Assembly (NCBI GenBank): GCA_036389135.1
Contig: DASVQP010000064.1
Coordinates: forward strand, 1-50,338
DNA from: Longimicrobium sp.
GTDB lineage: Bacteria; Gemmatimonadota; Gemmatimonadetes; Longimicrobiales; Longimicrobiaceae
Length of the DNA: 50,338 nt
Direction: 5' to 3'
A model generated the notes under the pieces. That model was not told where the DNA came from. It did not search any database and saw nothing but the letters and a program-made list of their open reading frames with translations. Positions 7,479 through 15,652 of this stretch are shown piece after piece. The translations under genes were made by a program, and so were the position numbers. Position 1 is the stretch's first letter. Each line of letters starts with the position of its first letter.

Positions 7479-10400
7479 GCTGCGCTGGGCTGAGAGGGTG
7501 CGGCGCCCGCAGGCGCTCGCCTGGGCCGCGGCGTGGGGCGCCACGCTGTCGCTGGCCGCGTGGATCCTCCTGCTGTCGCCGGTGTGGCTCGCCGTCGCCA
7601 CGGCTGGGGGCATTCTCTGGGCCGCGCTGGCGCGCGAGGTGGCTCCCCGGTGGCGCTGGAGCGTGGCGATGGCGCTCGCGCTGGGCGTCAGTATAGGGGC
7701 ATCGTTCCAGTTGCGCCTGGGGGAAGGGGCGCGCAGCTGGGAGCGCGTGCGCTTCGCCGCCGAAAACCGCGTCGGCGCCGAGGTCAAGCAGGGCCTCGAC
7801 GACATGTTCGACCGCGACACCCTGGCCGTGGCGGAGGCGGCGCGTGCGGCCGGTAGCGCGCGGGCGGCGAACGCGGCCCTTTTCGCGCGCATGGAGCGGA
7901 TCCGGCGCGAGCGCAACGTCACCGCGCTGGCCGTGTACGAGCCAGACGGTTCGCCGCTGGTGTGGGCGGGGGAGCATCGCGGCACCGTACCGGATTCGGT
8001 GCGCGCGGGGCACCACTTCTACTCGTACTCCGCGGGGCCTCTCTTCGGCTACCTGTACTTCACCAACCGCCTTCCCAACGGGCGCGTCGCGGTGGCGGCG
8101 GAGCTGCTGGAGGCGCACGTGGAGGTGGGCGAGGGGACGCCGCCGTACGCGGAGACCTTTGGGCGCAGGTACGGCGTGGCGCCGCGCTTCACCACGCCCG
8201 AGTTCGCGCCGCAGGACTCGGCGTGGGACTGGACGGGGTACCAGGGGCCCATCCTGAGCGTCGTCTTCGCCACGCTGACGCAGGAGACGTGGCGGGAGCG
8301 CATCGTCCTCCGCGGGCGCTGGGCGGTGGCGCTGGCGTGGCTGGCGGCCGTCGTCCTGCTGGGGATCGCCTGGGCGCGGGGGGACCGCGGCTGGGGCGTG
8401 CCGCTGGCCGCCGTGGCCGCCGCGCTCTTCGTGCTTCCGTGGGGGGCGATGGGTGCGGCGGGCGACCTCTTCTCCCCGCTCGGTTTCGTCATCCCACTCC
8501 CCGGCGATGCCACGCTGGGGCAGCTGCTGGTGGTACTGGCGGCGCTGGCGGTGTGGCTCCTCTCCCGCTCGCGGTCGCTGCCGCTGGCGGACCGGGTGCC
8601 GCTGGCCGCGCGGGCGCTGCTCGCCGCGGGTGCGCTGGTGGGGGCGATCGCGCTGGTGCGCGCATCGGCGGCGGCGGGGGCGCTGGCGGCGCACCCCGCG
8701 GGCGGGCTGGCGCTGGTTGCCGCCACCGCGCTCCTGGCCGCCCTCCCGCTGCGCGCGCTGCTCGGCGAGGGCGAGGGGCGCGAGTCGCCCCGGTGGCGCG
8801 GCGGGCTGGTGGTGGCGGCGGCGGTGCTGTCGGTGGCGCTGGGAGCGGCGGTGGTGCTCTGGTGGCGCCCCGGGCGCGAGCTCCCGCTGTGGACGGCTGC
8901 GCTGTGGGCCGTCCCCTTTGCCCTGGCCGCGGCCGGCGTGGGACGGCGCGGGGCGGGCCGGGGCGCGCTCCTCCCCTGGGCGCTGGCGGGGTGGATCGCG
9001 GGGTCGGTGGCGCTTCCGCACCTCTGGCTGATGCACCAGAACGCCCGCCTCGCCGAGGCCGAGAGCGACCTGGGGCGCCTGGGTACGCAGGCCGATCCTT
9101 TCCTCGACTTCCTCCTGCGCCAGTTCGCGGAGCGTGTCCTCTTCTTCGCGGCCGAAGGGCGCCAGGGGGTGAGCCTCCTGTACCAGTCGTGGGTGGAGAG
9201 CGGGTTGGCGAAGGAGGGCTACGAGGCGCGCGTCACGCTGTGGACGGGGGAGAGCCCCGCGGCCGAGCTGCGGCTGAGCGACGCGCAGATCCCCGCCGAC
9301 CGCGTGGCCGAGGTGCTCCGCGCCGCGCGCGAGGCGGAGGAGCCGATGGTGCAGCGCTTCACCGATTCGGACCAGCTCCAGTACCTGCTGGCGGTGACGC
9401 TGCCTGGAGGCCAGACGGTGTCGGTGGCGGTGCCGCCGCGACGGCACCTGGGGCGCTCCACCGCGCTGGCCCGCTTCCTGGACCCGGAGGAGGACGCGGG
9501 CGCCGGCGACGCGGTGGCGCTCTCACTGGCTCCCGCGGCGGGCCGCCCCGCGATTCCGCCCGGCGGAATGCGCTGGGTGCGCGCGGAGCACGGTTGGCGA
9601 AGCGAGGCCGCGGTGCGCTTCCCGAGCGGGCCGCAGCACGCGCACCTGCTGGTGCCCACGCCATCGACGGAGATCCTGGCCGCGAGGGCGCTGCTGGCGC
9701 AGGTGCTGATCCTGGGCGTTCTGGTGGCGCTCTGGGCCGCCGCGCGTACGCTCTGCGGCGAGCCGCTGGGGCTCGCATCGGGCCAGTGGCGGCGCATGTG
9801 GAGCTTCCGCGGGCAGCTCACGATCGCGCTCTTTGCCTTCTTCCTCCTTCCCATGGCCGCGTTCGGCGGCACGGCGTACCGCGCCCTCTCGCGCGAGGTG
9901 GTGAGGACGGCGGAGGCGGTGGCGGAGCGCGGGCTGGCGCAGGCGGTGGCCGAGGTGCAGGGCTCCACGCTCGCGGAGGTGTCGCAGCACATCGGGATCG
10001 ACCTTCTCCTCTACCACCACGGCGTGCTGGCCGAGGCCGCATCGCCCGAGGTGATCGACCTGGGGCTGTACCACACCTGGCTAGCGCCGCCCACCTACCT
10101 CGCCTTCGCCGTGGGCGAGTCGGTGGAGGAGCGCGAGGAGCGGCGACTGGCCGGGCAGCCGTACCTGGTCGCGTACCGCCGGCTGGCCGCGGCGGACGTG
10201 CTGGCGTCGCCCACGCCGCTGTCCGCGGGGGAGATCGCGCGGCGCCAGCGGGAGCTGACCGACGTGGTGCTGCTGGCCGGCCTCCTGGGCGCCGCGCTCT
10301 CCGTGATCCTGGCGCTGGGCGTGGGGCGCGCCCTTTCGCGGCCGATCGAGGGGATGAGCCTGGCCGCCGCGCGCGTGGGCGAGGGCGACCTTTCCGTGCG

Positions 10401-11547
10401 CCTTCCGGAAGAGCGCAGCGACGAGTTCGGGCGCCTCTTCCACGCATTCAACGAGATGGTGCACGGCCTCCGCGAGACGCAGGCGGAGCTGGTGGGGGAG
10501 AAGCGGCGCACGGAGGCCATCGTCGCCGAGGCTGCCACGGGGGTGATCGCGCTGGACTCGGACGGACGCGTGGCGCTGATCAACCCGCGCGCCGGGCAGA
10601 TCCTGGGCGCCATGCCGCAGCCCGGCGAGCCCATCCCTGACGACCGTCCGCTCCCGGCCGCGGTCGCGCAGGCGGTGCGCAACTTCCTGGGCTCCGACCT
10701 TGCCGCGACGACGGGCGAGTGGAGCGAGGAGCGCGAGGTGGAGGGGCGCGTGATCCGGCTGCGGCTGCGTCCGCTCCCGGTGCGCAGCGGGCGGCCGGGC
10801 GCGGTGGTGGTACTGGAGGACGTGACGGCCGAGATCCGCACGGCGCGCGTGCTGGCGTGGGGCGAGATGGCGCGGCAGGTGGCGCACGAGATCAAGAACC
10901 CGCTCACCCCCATGAAGCTCGCCGTGCAGCACCTCCGCCGCGCCTACGCCGACGGGCGCGGCGACTTCGGCGCGATCCTGGAGCGCAACGCCGACGCCGT
11001 GCTCGGCGAGATCGACCGGCTCGGCGAGATCGCGCGTGCGTTCGCGCGCTTCGGCACCCCCGCCGAGACGGCCGCGGGGGTGGAGGCGGTGGACGTGGGC
11101 CGCGTGGCCGGCGAGACGCTCGCGCTGTACCGTGGCGGCGGCGGCGCGGAGGGGGTGCTCTACTCGCTCGACGTGCCGCCCGACGCGCCGCGCGTGCGTG
11201 CGCGAGTGGGGGAGCTGAAGGAAGTGCTCATCAACCTGCTGGAGAACGCCCGCGGCGCCATGGACGGCTCCGGCGGTGAAATCCGCATCTCCGCCGCGCC
11301 GGTGGGCGGGGGCGAATGGCTGCACCTGGACGTCGCGGACACGGGCGAGGGGATCCCTCCCGAGCTCCTGCCGCGCATCTTCGAGCCGCAGTTCTCGACC
11401 CGCAGCAGCGGCACCGGGCTGGGGCTGGCCATCGTGCGGCGGCTGGTGGAGTCGTGGGGCGGGGAGGTGACGGTGGATTCCACCCCCGGCGAGGGGACGA
11501 CGGTGCACCTGAGGCTGCGGGTGGTGGAGGTGGATCCAACCGCATGA
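7477..11547 (+). CDS. NtrY-like multi-pass sensor histidine kinase
   Basis: This 1356-residue kinase has two N-terminal membrane helices (about 17-75), an extracytoplasmic region (about 80-270), and a block of seven or eight helices (about 275-520). A second long extracytoplasmic stretch (about 535-730) is followed by further helices near 735-755 and 780-800. After a helix at about 925-950 come HAMP (952-1000), PAS (about 1015-1110), HisKA with phospho-acceptor His1137 in VAHEIKNPL, and HATPase_c. The last shows the N-box ELKEVLINLLENARG near 1245, DTGEGI near 1288 and GTGLGLAI. The catalytic half resembles NtrY; the sensor half is far larger than the usual 700-800 residue NtrY. No response regulator is adjacent; an NtrX-like regulator lies at 34602-35963. 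The ATG start overlaps that of the divergent gene. Confidence 0.92.
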   Translation: MLRWAERVRRPQALAWAAAWGATLSLAAWILLLSPVWLAVATAGGILWAALAREVAPRWRWSVAMALALGVSIGASFQLRLGEGARSWERVRFAAENRVGAEVKQGLDDMFDRDTLAVAEAARAAGSARAANAALFARMERIRRERNVTALAVYEPDGSPLVWAGEHRGTVPDSVRAGHHFYSYSAGPLFGYLYFTNRLPNGRVAVAAELLEAHVEVGEGTPPYAETFGRRYGVAPRFTTPEFAPQDSAWDWTGYQGPILSVVFATLTQETWRERIVLRGRWAVALAWLAAVVLLGIAWARGDRGWGVPLAAVAAALFVLPWGAMGAAGDLFSPLGFVIPLPGDATLGQLLVVLAALAVWLLSRSRSLPLADRVPLAARALLAAGALVGAIALVRASAAAGALAAHPAGGLALVAATALLAALPLRALLGEGEGRESPRWRGGLVVAAAVLSVALGAAVVLWWRPGRELPLWTAALWAVPFALAAAGVGRRGAGRGALLPWALAGWIAGSVALPHLWLMHQNARLAEAESDLGRLGTQADPFLDFLLRQFAERVLFFAAEGRQGVSLLYQSWVESGLAKEGYEARVTLWTGESPAAELRLSDAQIPADRVAEVLRAAREAEEPMVQRFTDSDQLQYLLAVTLPGGQTVSVAVPPRRHLGRSTALARFLDPEEDAGAGDAVALSLAPAAGRPAIPPGGMRWVRAEHGWRSEAAVRFPSGPQHAHLLVPTPSTEILAARALLAQVLILGVLVALWAAARTLCGEPLGLASGQWRRMWSFRGQLTIALFAFFLLPMAAFGGTAYRALSREVVRTAEAVAERGLAQAVAEVQGSTLAEVSQHIGIDLLLYHHGVLAEAASPEVIDLGLYHTWLAPPTYLAFAVGESVEEREERRLAGQPYLVAYRRLAAADVLASPTPLSAGEIARRQRELTDVVLLAGLLGAALSVILALGVGRALSRPIEGMSLAAARVGEGDLSVRLPEERSDEFGRLFHAFNEMVHGLRETQAELVGEKRRTEAIVAEAATGVIALDSDGRVALINPRAGQILGAMPQPGEPIPDDRPLPAAVAQAVRNFLGSDLAATTGEWSEEREVEGRVIRLRLRPLPVRSGRPGAVVVLEDVTAEIRTARVLAWGEMARQVAHEIKNPLTPMKLAVQHLRRAYADGRGDFGAILERNADAVLGEIDRLGEIARAFARFGTPAETAAGVEAVDVGRVAGETLALYRGGGGAEGVLYSLDVPPDAPRVRARVGELKEVLINLLENARGAMDGSGGEIRISAAPVGGGEWLHLDVADTGEGIPPELLPRIFEPQFSTRSSGTGLGLAIVRRLVESWGGEVTVDSTPGEGTTVHLRLRVVEVDPTA

Positions 11548-11549
11548 AC

Positions 11550-11638
11550 AGCCTCACACAGAGACGCAGAGGGAAAAGGAAAGAACAGCAGAGGGGGTTT
11601 CTCTGTGCCTTTCAGTTCCCTCTGTGCCTCGCGAAGCC
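11550..11638. repeat. CACAGAG-family intergenic repeat, copy 2
   Basis: The left half carries CACACAGAGACGCAGAGGGA and the right half TTCCCTCTGTGCCTCGC on the same strand. The halves can pair as a hairpin between the convergent kinase and ROK genes, so the element may also act as a terminator. Confidence 0.75.
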
Positions 11639-11655
11639 CTGCAGTTGAGGGGTGC

Positions 11656-12876
11656 TCACCCCACGTCCGCCGCGGCGAACATTGGAGCCACGATGAGGGC
11701 GGCGGCGCCGCGGAGGCGGGTCTGTTCGTCGGCGGGCTCGGGGATGACGGGGGTGGCGGCGGCGCCCAGGGTGAGGGTGCGCTCCTTCATGGCGGCGTGC
11801 ATCGTGGGCGAGATCAGGTCCCAGCCGGCCAGCAGCTCGCCGCCCACGATGATGCGCGCCGGGTTCAGCGCGTTCACGATCACCGCGATCCCCACCCCCA
11901 GGAAGCGCCCGCTCTCCTCCAGCGCGGCCAGGGCGCGAGCGTCGCCGCCGCGCGCGCGCGCCACCAGGTCGCTCACGGTGAGCCCGGTGGCGCGGATCTC
12001 GGCGTAGCTGTCGCGGCCTTCCAGGGGGCGGCCCAGGTAGCGCGCGACCGTCGCCGAGGTGGAGGTGTGCGCCTCCAGGCACCCGCGCGAGCCGCACAGG
12101 CAGAAGGGCCCCTCCAGCGCCAGCGGGATGTGCCCGAACTCCCCCGCGGCGTCGCGATGGCCGCGGAACACCTCGCCGTTCACCACCAGCCCGGCGCCCA
12201 CGCCGTCCGACACGGTGAGGTAGACGAAGCTGTCCTGCGCCCCACCGTCCGCCGGGCCGAGCCACATCTTGGCCAGGGCGCAGGCGATGGCGTCGCGCTC
12301 GATGTGCACCGTCATCCCCGTGGCGCGGCTCAGCTCGCCGCGCAGGTCCACGTCGCGCCAGCCCAGGGTGGGGGCGTGCACGAGGGTGCCCGTAACGCGG
12401 TCCACCATCCCGGGCACCACCAGGCCGATCCCCTCGCACTCCCCGGCCTCGCGGTTGTCCGCCAGCATCCGCTCGATGCGGCGCGCCATCTCCGCCACCA
12501 GCTCGGTGGGCGTGGTGGGGGTGGCGAAGCGCTCCAGCGCGATCATCTGGCCGCTGAAGTCGCACAGCATCACGTGCGTCTGGCTGAGGCGCACGTCGAT
12601 GGCGACGGCGAGGCGGTCGTGCGAGCGCACGTGCAGGAGCGTCGGCTTGCGGCCGCGCGGTGGGTTTCCCGTGGTTCCTTCGTAGATCAGCCCTTCGGCC
12701 AGCAGGCCGTTCACCAGCGGCGTCACCATCCCGCGCGCCACGCCCATGTGCCGCGCCAGGTCCGCCCGCGAGATCGGCTGGTGCTCGCGGACCAGGTTGA
12801 GCGCGATCTGGCGGTTGATCTCCTTGGGCGTGGTGCGGGTGGCGCGGCTGAAGTTGCGGGTGTCGATCTTACGCAT
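11656..12876 (-). CDS. ROK-family transcriptional regulator (NagC/Mlc type)
   Basis: This 406-residue protein has an N-terminal winged helix-turn-helix (about 20-75; PISRADLARHMGVARGMVTPLVNGLLAEGLI) fused to a ROK sugar-kinase-like domain. In the ROK part are the ATP-type glycine loop TVSDGVGAGLVVNGEV, the family Asp in IERDAIACAL, GEFGHI, and the zinc motif CLCGSRGCLE near 257-267. Proteins of this type repress sugar or amino-sugar uptake genes until they bind a sugar or sugar phosphate. No sugar operon is adjacent, so the target may be elsewhere or itself. The ATG at 12876 is the natural start, giving the usual length for NagC/XylR-type ROK repressors. Confidence 0.92.
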   Translation of the reverse strand: MRKIDTRNFSRATRTTPKEINRQIALNLVREHQPISRADLARHMGVARGMVTPLVNGLLAEGLIYEGTTGNPPRGRKPTLLHVRSHDRLAVAIDVRLSQTHVMLCDFSGQMIALERFATPTTPTELVAEMARRIERMLADNREAGECEGIGLVVPGMVDRVTGTLVHAPTLGWRDVDLRGELSRATGMTVHIERDAIACALAKMWLGPADGGAQDSFVYLTVSDGVGAGLVVNGEVFRGHRDAAGEFGHIPLALEGPFCLCGSRGCLEAHTSTSATVARYLGRPLEGRDSYAEIRATGLTVSDLVARARGGDARALAALEESGRFLGVGIAVIVNALNPARIIVGGELLAGWDLISPTMHAAMKERTLTLGAAATPVIPEPADEQTRLRGAAALIVAPMFAAADVG

Positions 12877-12919
12877 CTACGGGATTGCCTCGCGGGGAGA
12901 GCCGGCGTCGCCGCAACGC

Positions 12920-13037
12920 TGACGAACAACGAACGGCGGCGTCACACAAAGACACGGAGGAAACGGCGAGATCGAAAGGAGGATCTCGCCGCTTGCACCG
13001 TGTCTTTTCCGTGTTCCCCGCGGCTCCGCGCGAAATG
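12920..13037. repeat. CACAGAG-family intergenic repeat, copy 3 (diverged)
   Basis: TCACACAAAGACACGGAGGAAA opens this copy and CCGTGTCTTTTCCGTGTTCC closes it, with an inner perfect hairpin GGCGAGATC / GATCTCGCC. It lies between the ROK gene and the small gene upstream of it. Confidence 0.65.
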
Positions 13038-13044
13038 GCGGTCC

Positions 13045-13308
13045 TCAGATGGCGATGCGCAGGATGCGGGCGTCGCTCGCGTTTTCGATGCGCGTGACGC
13101 TGTAGGGTTGCCAGTGGCGCGCTCGCTCCGCGTGCAGCACTACGCGCCCCAGCCCCTCCAGGCGCAGCTCGACGACCATGCGCAGCGTGCTCTTCGACAG
13201 CACCTCGGTGGGGACGAAGAGCTGCCCGTACTGCTGCTCCGCCAGGTGCCTCAACTCCTTGAGCGTGGTGAACATCGCGCCTGTCAGGTCCGCGTGGGTC
13301 AGCTCCAT
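13045..13308 (-). CDS. Small hypothetical protein
   Basis: This 87-residue protein (from the ATG at 13308; a TTG two codons earlier is possible) is soluble and rich in Leu, Arg and Glu. It contains TLKELRHLAEQQYGQLFVPTEVLSKSTLRMVVELRLEGLGRVVLH, a helix followed by alternating hydrophobic strand-like residues. I do not recognise the family. It sits upstream of the ROK gene on the same strand, separated by a repeat, and has a promoter candidate at 13482-13509. Codon use matches its neighbours, which supports a real gene. Confidence 0.55.
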   Translation of the reverse strand: MELTHADLTGAMFTTLKELRHLAEQQYGQLFVPTEVLSKSTLRMVVELRLEGLGRVVLHAERARHWQPYSVTRIENASDARILRIAI

Positions 13309-13384
13309 GGTCAATCCGGGATGAGGGTTGCAAGCGTGGCGCTTACGCCGTCGAGCAAACGATCGATCGATTCAGTTCCGTATA

Positions 13385-13403
13385 TTGGAAGCCGTGCTTC
13401 CAA
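13385..13403. promoter_or_regulatory. Perfect 8-bp inverted repeat, operator candidate
   Basis: TTGGAAGC and GCTTCCAA flank CGT. The site lies downstream of the minus-strand promoter candidate and upstream of the small gene and ROK gene. It could be the ROK repressor's own operator, but nothing ties the two directly. Confidence 0.35.
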
Positions 13404-13481
13404 ATTCGTGTGGCAAGTTCCGAGCGCACTGTGCGTCCGCGCGCCCTTCACCTTCTACCGCCGCACCTCGCGCTTGTTTCA

Positions 13482-13509
13482 TTGTTAGAGATGCTGACGA
13501 TATTGTCAA
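13482..13509 (-). promoter_or_regulatory. Sigma70-type promoter candidate for the small gene / ROK unit
   Basis: On the minus strand a perfect TTGACA (13509-13504), 16 bases and TAACAA (13487-13482). The -35 box is strong, the -10 box weak. The leader would be about 165 bases. Confidence 0.4.
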
Positions 13510-13688
13510 GCCGTTGCCGCCGGCGGCCTGATCCCGCGCGGTTCTCTCCCGCGTCTCCGCGCCTCTGCGTGAGCCCCGCTGTTACGCCACCCCGCCGTGT
13601 GTTGCGGACGACACTTCGCAGCGGTTATCCTCACCCCCCAGCGCAGGCCGCACCGGCCCGCGAGCTTCGGAACAAGGGAGAGAACACG

Positions 13689-14975
13689 ATGGACCTGCGC
13701 GTCTCCGAGAGGGCGGCTCACCTGGTCGGCTCCGAGATCCTCCGCATCGCGGCGGAGGTGCGGGCGATGGTCGCCGCCGGGGCCGACGTGTGCAACCTGA
13801 CCGTCGGCGACTTCGACTCGTCCCAGTTCCCCATCCCCGCCGCGCTGCTGCAGGGGATTACCGAGGCGCTGCGGGCGGGGGAGACCAACTACCCGCCCTC
13901 GGACGGGATGCCGGCGCTGCGCAGCGCCGTCGTGGAGATGTTCCGCCGCCGGCTGGGGCTGGAGTATCCGGTGGAGAGCGTGCTGATTACGGGCGGCTCG
14001 CGCCCCGGCCTCTACGGCGCGTACGGCGCCGTGGTGGACCCCGGCGACATCGTGGTCTACCCGGTCCCCTCGTGGAACAACAACCACTACGTCCACCTCG
14101 CCAGCGCGCGCGGGCGGCCGGTGGTGTGCGGGCCGGAGAGCGGCTTTCTCCCCACCCGCGAGGCGCTGGAGGATGCCGTGCGCGGCGCGCGCCTCCTCGT
14201 CATCAACTCGCCGCTCAACCCCACCGGCACCGCCTACGACGCCGATGCGCTGGGCGGGATCTGCGACCTGGTGCTGGAGGAGAACGCGCGGCGCGGGCCG
14301 GACGAGCGCCCGCTCTACCTGCTGTACGACCAGGTGTACTGGATGCTCACCTTCGGCGGGGTGCGGCACGTCAACCCCGTGTCGCTGCGCCCCGCAATGG
14401 CCGACTACACCATCTTCGTGGACGGCACCTCCAAGGCGTTCGCCTCCACCGGGCTGCGCGTGGGTTGGGTGGTGGCGCCGGCGGACCTGACGCGGCGCAT
14501 GGCGAGCCTGCTGGGGCACGTGGGCGCCTGGGCTCCGCGCGCCGAGCAGGTGGCCGTCGCCCGCTTCCTGGGCGACGACGCGGCGATGAACGAGTACCTG
14601 GACGGCTTCCGCGCGGCCATCAACGAGCGGCTGCAGCTGCTGTACGCCGGCATCGTCGCGCTGCGCGACCGCGGCCTCCCCGTGGACGCCATCGCCCCCG
14701 AAGGCGCCATCTACCTCAGCGTCCGCTTCGCCCTCAGCGGCTACCGCACCCCCGCCGGCCAGACGCTCGACACCGACGTCGACATCCGCCGCTTCCTGCT
14801 GGAGAGCGCGGGCGCCGCCGTGATCCCCTTTCAATCGTTTGGATTCCAAGACGACTCCGGCTGGTTCCGCCTCTCCGTCGGCGCCGCCTCCGTCGAGGCG
14901 ATCCAGGGCGTGCTCGTGCGGCTCGAGCAGGCGCTTGGGCAGCTGCAGCCTGCGGAGGTGCTGCAGGCGGGGTGA
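13689..14975 (+). CDS. PLP-dependent class I/II aminotransferase
   Basis: This 428-residue fold-type I aminotransferase resembles aspartate/aromatic transaminases. Residues seen include LTVGDFD near the start, ETNYPPSDGMPALRSAVVEMF (substrate entry), ITGGSRPGLYGAYG (phosphate contact), INSPLNPTGTAYD (conserved Asn), LLYDQVYWML (Asp/Tyr), and the PLP lysine K249 in DGTSKAFASTGLRVGW. Near the C-terminus, SGWFRLSVG carries the substrate-carboxylate Arg. The ATG at 13689 is preceded by AAGGGAGA. The gene stands alone. The exact amino-acid substrate cannot be read from the sequence. Confidence 0.9.
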   Translation: MDLRVSERAAHLVGSEILRIAAEVRAMVAAGADVCNLTVGDFDSSQFPIPAALLQGITEALRAGETNYPPSDGMPALRSAVVEMFRRRLGLEYPVESVLITGGSRPGLYGAYGAVVDPGDIVVYPVPSWNNNHYVHLASARGRPVVCGPESGFLPTREALEDAVRGARLLVINSPLNPTGTAYDADALGGICDLVLEENARRGPDERPLYLLYDQVYWMLTFGGVRHVNPVSLRPAMADYTIFVDGTSKAFASTGLRVGWVVAPADLTRRMASLLGHVGAWAPRAEQVAVARFLGDDAAMNEYLDGFRAAINERLQLLYAGIVALRDRGLPVDAIAPEGAIYLSVRFALSGYRTPAGQTLDTDVDIRRFLLESAGAAVIPFQSFGFQDDSGWFRLSVGAASVEAIQGVLVRLEQALGQLQPAEVLQAG

Positions 14976-15099
14976 CCGAAGCGACGCTACAGAGTTTCTC
15001 ACGCCCAGTCTCTCGTTGTCCGTGCGGAGGGATGCGTCCGACGGAGTGTTAAATGAGAGATGGAGGTCACTTAGAGGATCCCGTTGAGCAGGCAAGGTC

Positions 15100-15606
15100 A
15101 TGGAAGAAGGCCCGAATTTGGACGTTCTCGAAAAAACTCTGGAGCGGATGCTGCTTTGGATTGCCGCTGCGGATAACAAGGTGGCGCCCGTAATGGCAAT
15201 TGACACGGCCATGCTAGGCGTCGTTGCTGCGATCGCGCCCAAACCAGGTAACTGGACGCTTGGAGCCGGACTCACTACTGCGGTCACGGTAGCCTTAATT
15301 TTCGCCTCCTTGATTATCCTCTTTTTCGCCGCGTTTCCACAGACGTCCGGGCCAAAGGGCTCCCTCGTCTTCTTCGGTGGGATAACACAACGAGATCTGG
15401 ATGTGTTTGTTACCGAGATCACTGATCTACCTATCGGCAATTATCGTAAAGATCTGGCACATCAATGCTACAGGAACGCAGAAATTGCTGGTCGAAAATA
15501 CCGGTACGTTAAGTTCGCAATGGCCACCTTGTTTGCAGCGATCATCCCTTGGATGCTCGCGGTCTACCTCATGTACGGCGCTGGAAGCGATCGCTACCTC
15601 GCCTAG
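15100..15606 (+). CDS. pycTM: Pycsar effector-like membrane protein (PycTM/DUF5706 type)
   Basis: This 168-residue protein has three predicted membrane helices (about 28-46, 57-80, 138-160). The N-terminal helix ERMLLWIAAADNKVAPVMAID matches the conserved W...aDxKa pattern of PycTM effectors (family formerly DUF5706). Its link, GSLVFFGGITQRDLDVFVTEI, is also typical. In Pycsar defence, PycTM binds cCMP or cUMP made during phage infection and disrupts the inner membrane. The gene lies 46 bases upstream of a nucleotide-cyclase gene. Base composition is unlike the neighbours (31 G+C of 60 in the line 15121-15180), a sign of transfer. Start ATG preceded by GGCAAGG. Confidence 0.8.
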   Translation: MEEGPNLDVLEKTLERMLLWIAAADNKVAPVMAIDTAMLGVVAAIAPKPGNWTLGAGLTTAVTVALIFASLIILFFAAFPQTSGPKGSLVFFGGITQRDLDVFVTEITDLPIGNYRKDLAHQCYRNAEIAGRKYRYVKFAMATLFAAIIPWMLAVYLMYGAGSDRYLA

Positions 15607-15652
15607 AGCGTCTGGTAGGCACACCTTTACCCGAATATGCACGAGGGCTCCG

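Larger units (their letters stand above)
13309..13688. other. Intergenic region with promoter, palindrome and repeat fragment
   Basis: This divergent intergenic region lies between the small minus-strand gene and the aminotransferase. It holds a perfect palindrome (13385-13403), a minus-strand promoter candidate (13482-13509) and a half copy of the CACAGAG-family repeat at 13538-13582 (GTCTCCGCGCCTCTGCGTGA). No gene is seen. Confidence 0.6.

Noticed and set aside
6736-9447. Long minus-strand open frame (about 900 codons) opposite the kinase
   Set aside because: It overlaps the recognisable kinase and creatininase-like genes in the wrong frame; low-complexity Arg/Gln/Pro composition.
11605-13488. 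Long plus-strand open frame opposite the ROK gene
   Set aside because: Antisense to a strong ROK match; composition is His/Arg/Gln noise.
15401-15652. Upstream extension of the cyclase reading frame
   Set aside because: It overlaps the effector gene in another frame; the ATG at 15653 has a good GAGGG site and gives a normal compact cyclase.
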